A stretch of 6,628 nt of DNA from an uncultured Eubacteriales bacterium. Its GTDB lineage: Bacteria > Bacillota > Clostridia > Monoglobales > Monoglobaceae. Positions 6,167 to 6,628 of this stretch are shown one piece after another. How positions within the stretch are numbered: the stretch's first letter is position 1; every line of letters begins with the position of its first letter. The notes under the pieces are model-generated. The model worked only from the letters and a program-made list of their open reading frames with translations, was not told where the DNA came from and did not search any database. The stretch covers positions 1-6,628 of the forward strand of contig CATVQN010000066.1 in the NCBI GenBank assembly GCA_958346135.1, read 5' to 3'. Made by a program: the position numbers and the translations under genes.

Positions 6167-6628
6167 ACGTAATCACCAGCCCTCTCTTTGTATTTTTATC
6201 CGCCTTATACGGCTCTGCCATACGGCAGCCTATCACTGCAATGATCCGGTTTCCGCTGCAAAGCAACGGAATCGAGTCCCGCTCCCAACGAGGGATTTTA
6301 TAATCCATCATAAAATCCTTCAGCTTTCTGCTGCGGCCGTCTGCATAGACCGCAATACGATCCCCTTTCCGTCTGGTACGAAGCTCTAAAGCTAAACCCT
6401 CCAGCTTATCGTAATCTGCCAGCATCTGATTCGGCAAGAGAACCTGTCCGGTTTCTTTCAGGGAAAGCGTTACATCACCGTTTGGAAAATGATAGGTCTT
6501 TCCAAGCTCTGCCGCCTCACATACCGTATCGGAAAACTCTGTCCGCTCTTGCCGCTCCTTTGGCGTTTCAAAGGCCAGCCACCCATAGCGAACCGCAACG
6601 CACAGTCCCTTAGGGAGCATAACCTGGG
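6114..6628 (-). CDS. tilS: tRNA(Ile)-lysidine synthase, C-terminal part (partial)
   Basis: TilS uses ATP and lysine to convert C34 of the CAU anticodon tRNA-Ile to lysidine, so that it reads AUA and is charged with isoleucine. The reading frame runs through the right window edge, so the ATG at 6620 is internal and the N-terminal ATP-pyrophosphatase domain lies outside. What is visible is the junction 'LPKGLCVAVRYGWLAFE', typical of the segment after the catalytic domain, and then the C-terminal domain: 'LELRTRRKGDRI', 'SRKLKDFMMDYKIPRWERDS', 'IPLLCSGNRIIAVIGCRMAE' and 'NTKRGLVI', which correspond in order to the TilS C-terminal tRNA-binding domain. The identification also rests on the downstream hpt. 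The final residues ('TADESRRDYADGGTD') lie largely within the region overlapping the hpt start and are not conserved in the family as far as I know. Confidence 0.9.
   Translation of the reverse strand, partial: QVMLPKGLCVAVRYGWLAFETPKERQERTEFSDTVCEAAELGKTYHFPNGDVTLSLKETGQVLLPNQMLADYDKLEGLALELRTRRKGDRIAVYADGRSRKLKDFMMDYKIPRWERDSIPLLCSGNRIIAVIGCRMAEPYKADKNTKRGLVITYGTADESRRDYADGGTD

Overview
The window looks like chromosomal DNA of a Gram-positive, low- to mid-GC Firmicute, most likely a member of the Clostridia. Three things point there: strong GGAGG-type ribosome binding sites ahead of most genes, tightly packed genes of Firmicute type (tilS followed by hpt, a TagO/WecA-type glycosyl-phosphate transferase followed by UDP-GlcNAc 2-epimerase), and a DUF3783 protein, a family I associate with clostridia. 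The genus cannot be fixed from the sequence alone.

Layout. Almost everything from 444 to 6628 is one co-directional cluster on the minus strand, read from right to left: the 3' part of tilS (6114-6628, cut by the window edge), hpt (5624-6166), a small single-pass membrane protein (5346-5606), a PLP-dependent aminotransferase (4102-5301), trpS (3099-4100), a TagO/WecA-type transferase (1971-3074), a UDP-GlcNAc 2-epimerase (854-1978) and a DUF3783 protein (444-833). Gaps are 1 to 44 bases or negative, and no convincing internal terminator was seen, so the genes are probably transcribed together from a promoter outside the window. The left edge (1-141) holds the 3' end of an AraC-family regulator on the plus strand, convergent with the cluster. 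Between them, 142-443 is AT-rich and has no confident gene. It holds a doubtful minus-strand ORF with a hydrophobic N-terminus and small inverted repeats.

How the genes fit together. The cluster mixes translation and nucleotide housekeeping (TilS makes lysidine in tRNA-Ile, Hpt salvages purines, TrpS charges tRNA-Trp) with the first steps of cell-surface glycan assembly. TagO/WecA loads GlcNAc-1-phosphate on undecaprenyl phosphate, and the epimerase makes UDP-ManNAc, the sugar usually added next in teichoic-acid linkage units. The tagO and epimerase genes overlap by 8 bases and are probably translationally coupled. The aminotransferase and the two small proteins lack a defined role here.

Overall this is mostly an ordinary housekeeping region. 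The points worth a second look are the uncharacterised 86-residue membrane protein in the place where ftsH often follows tilS-hpt, the DUF3783 protein attached to the surface-glycan genes, and the possibly degraded junction at 75-443. I did not find evidence of a new defence, mobile or RNA-based system.
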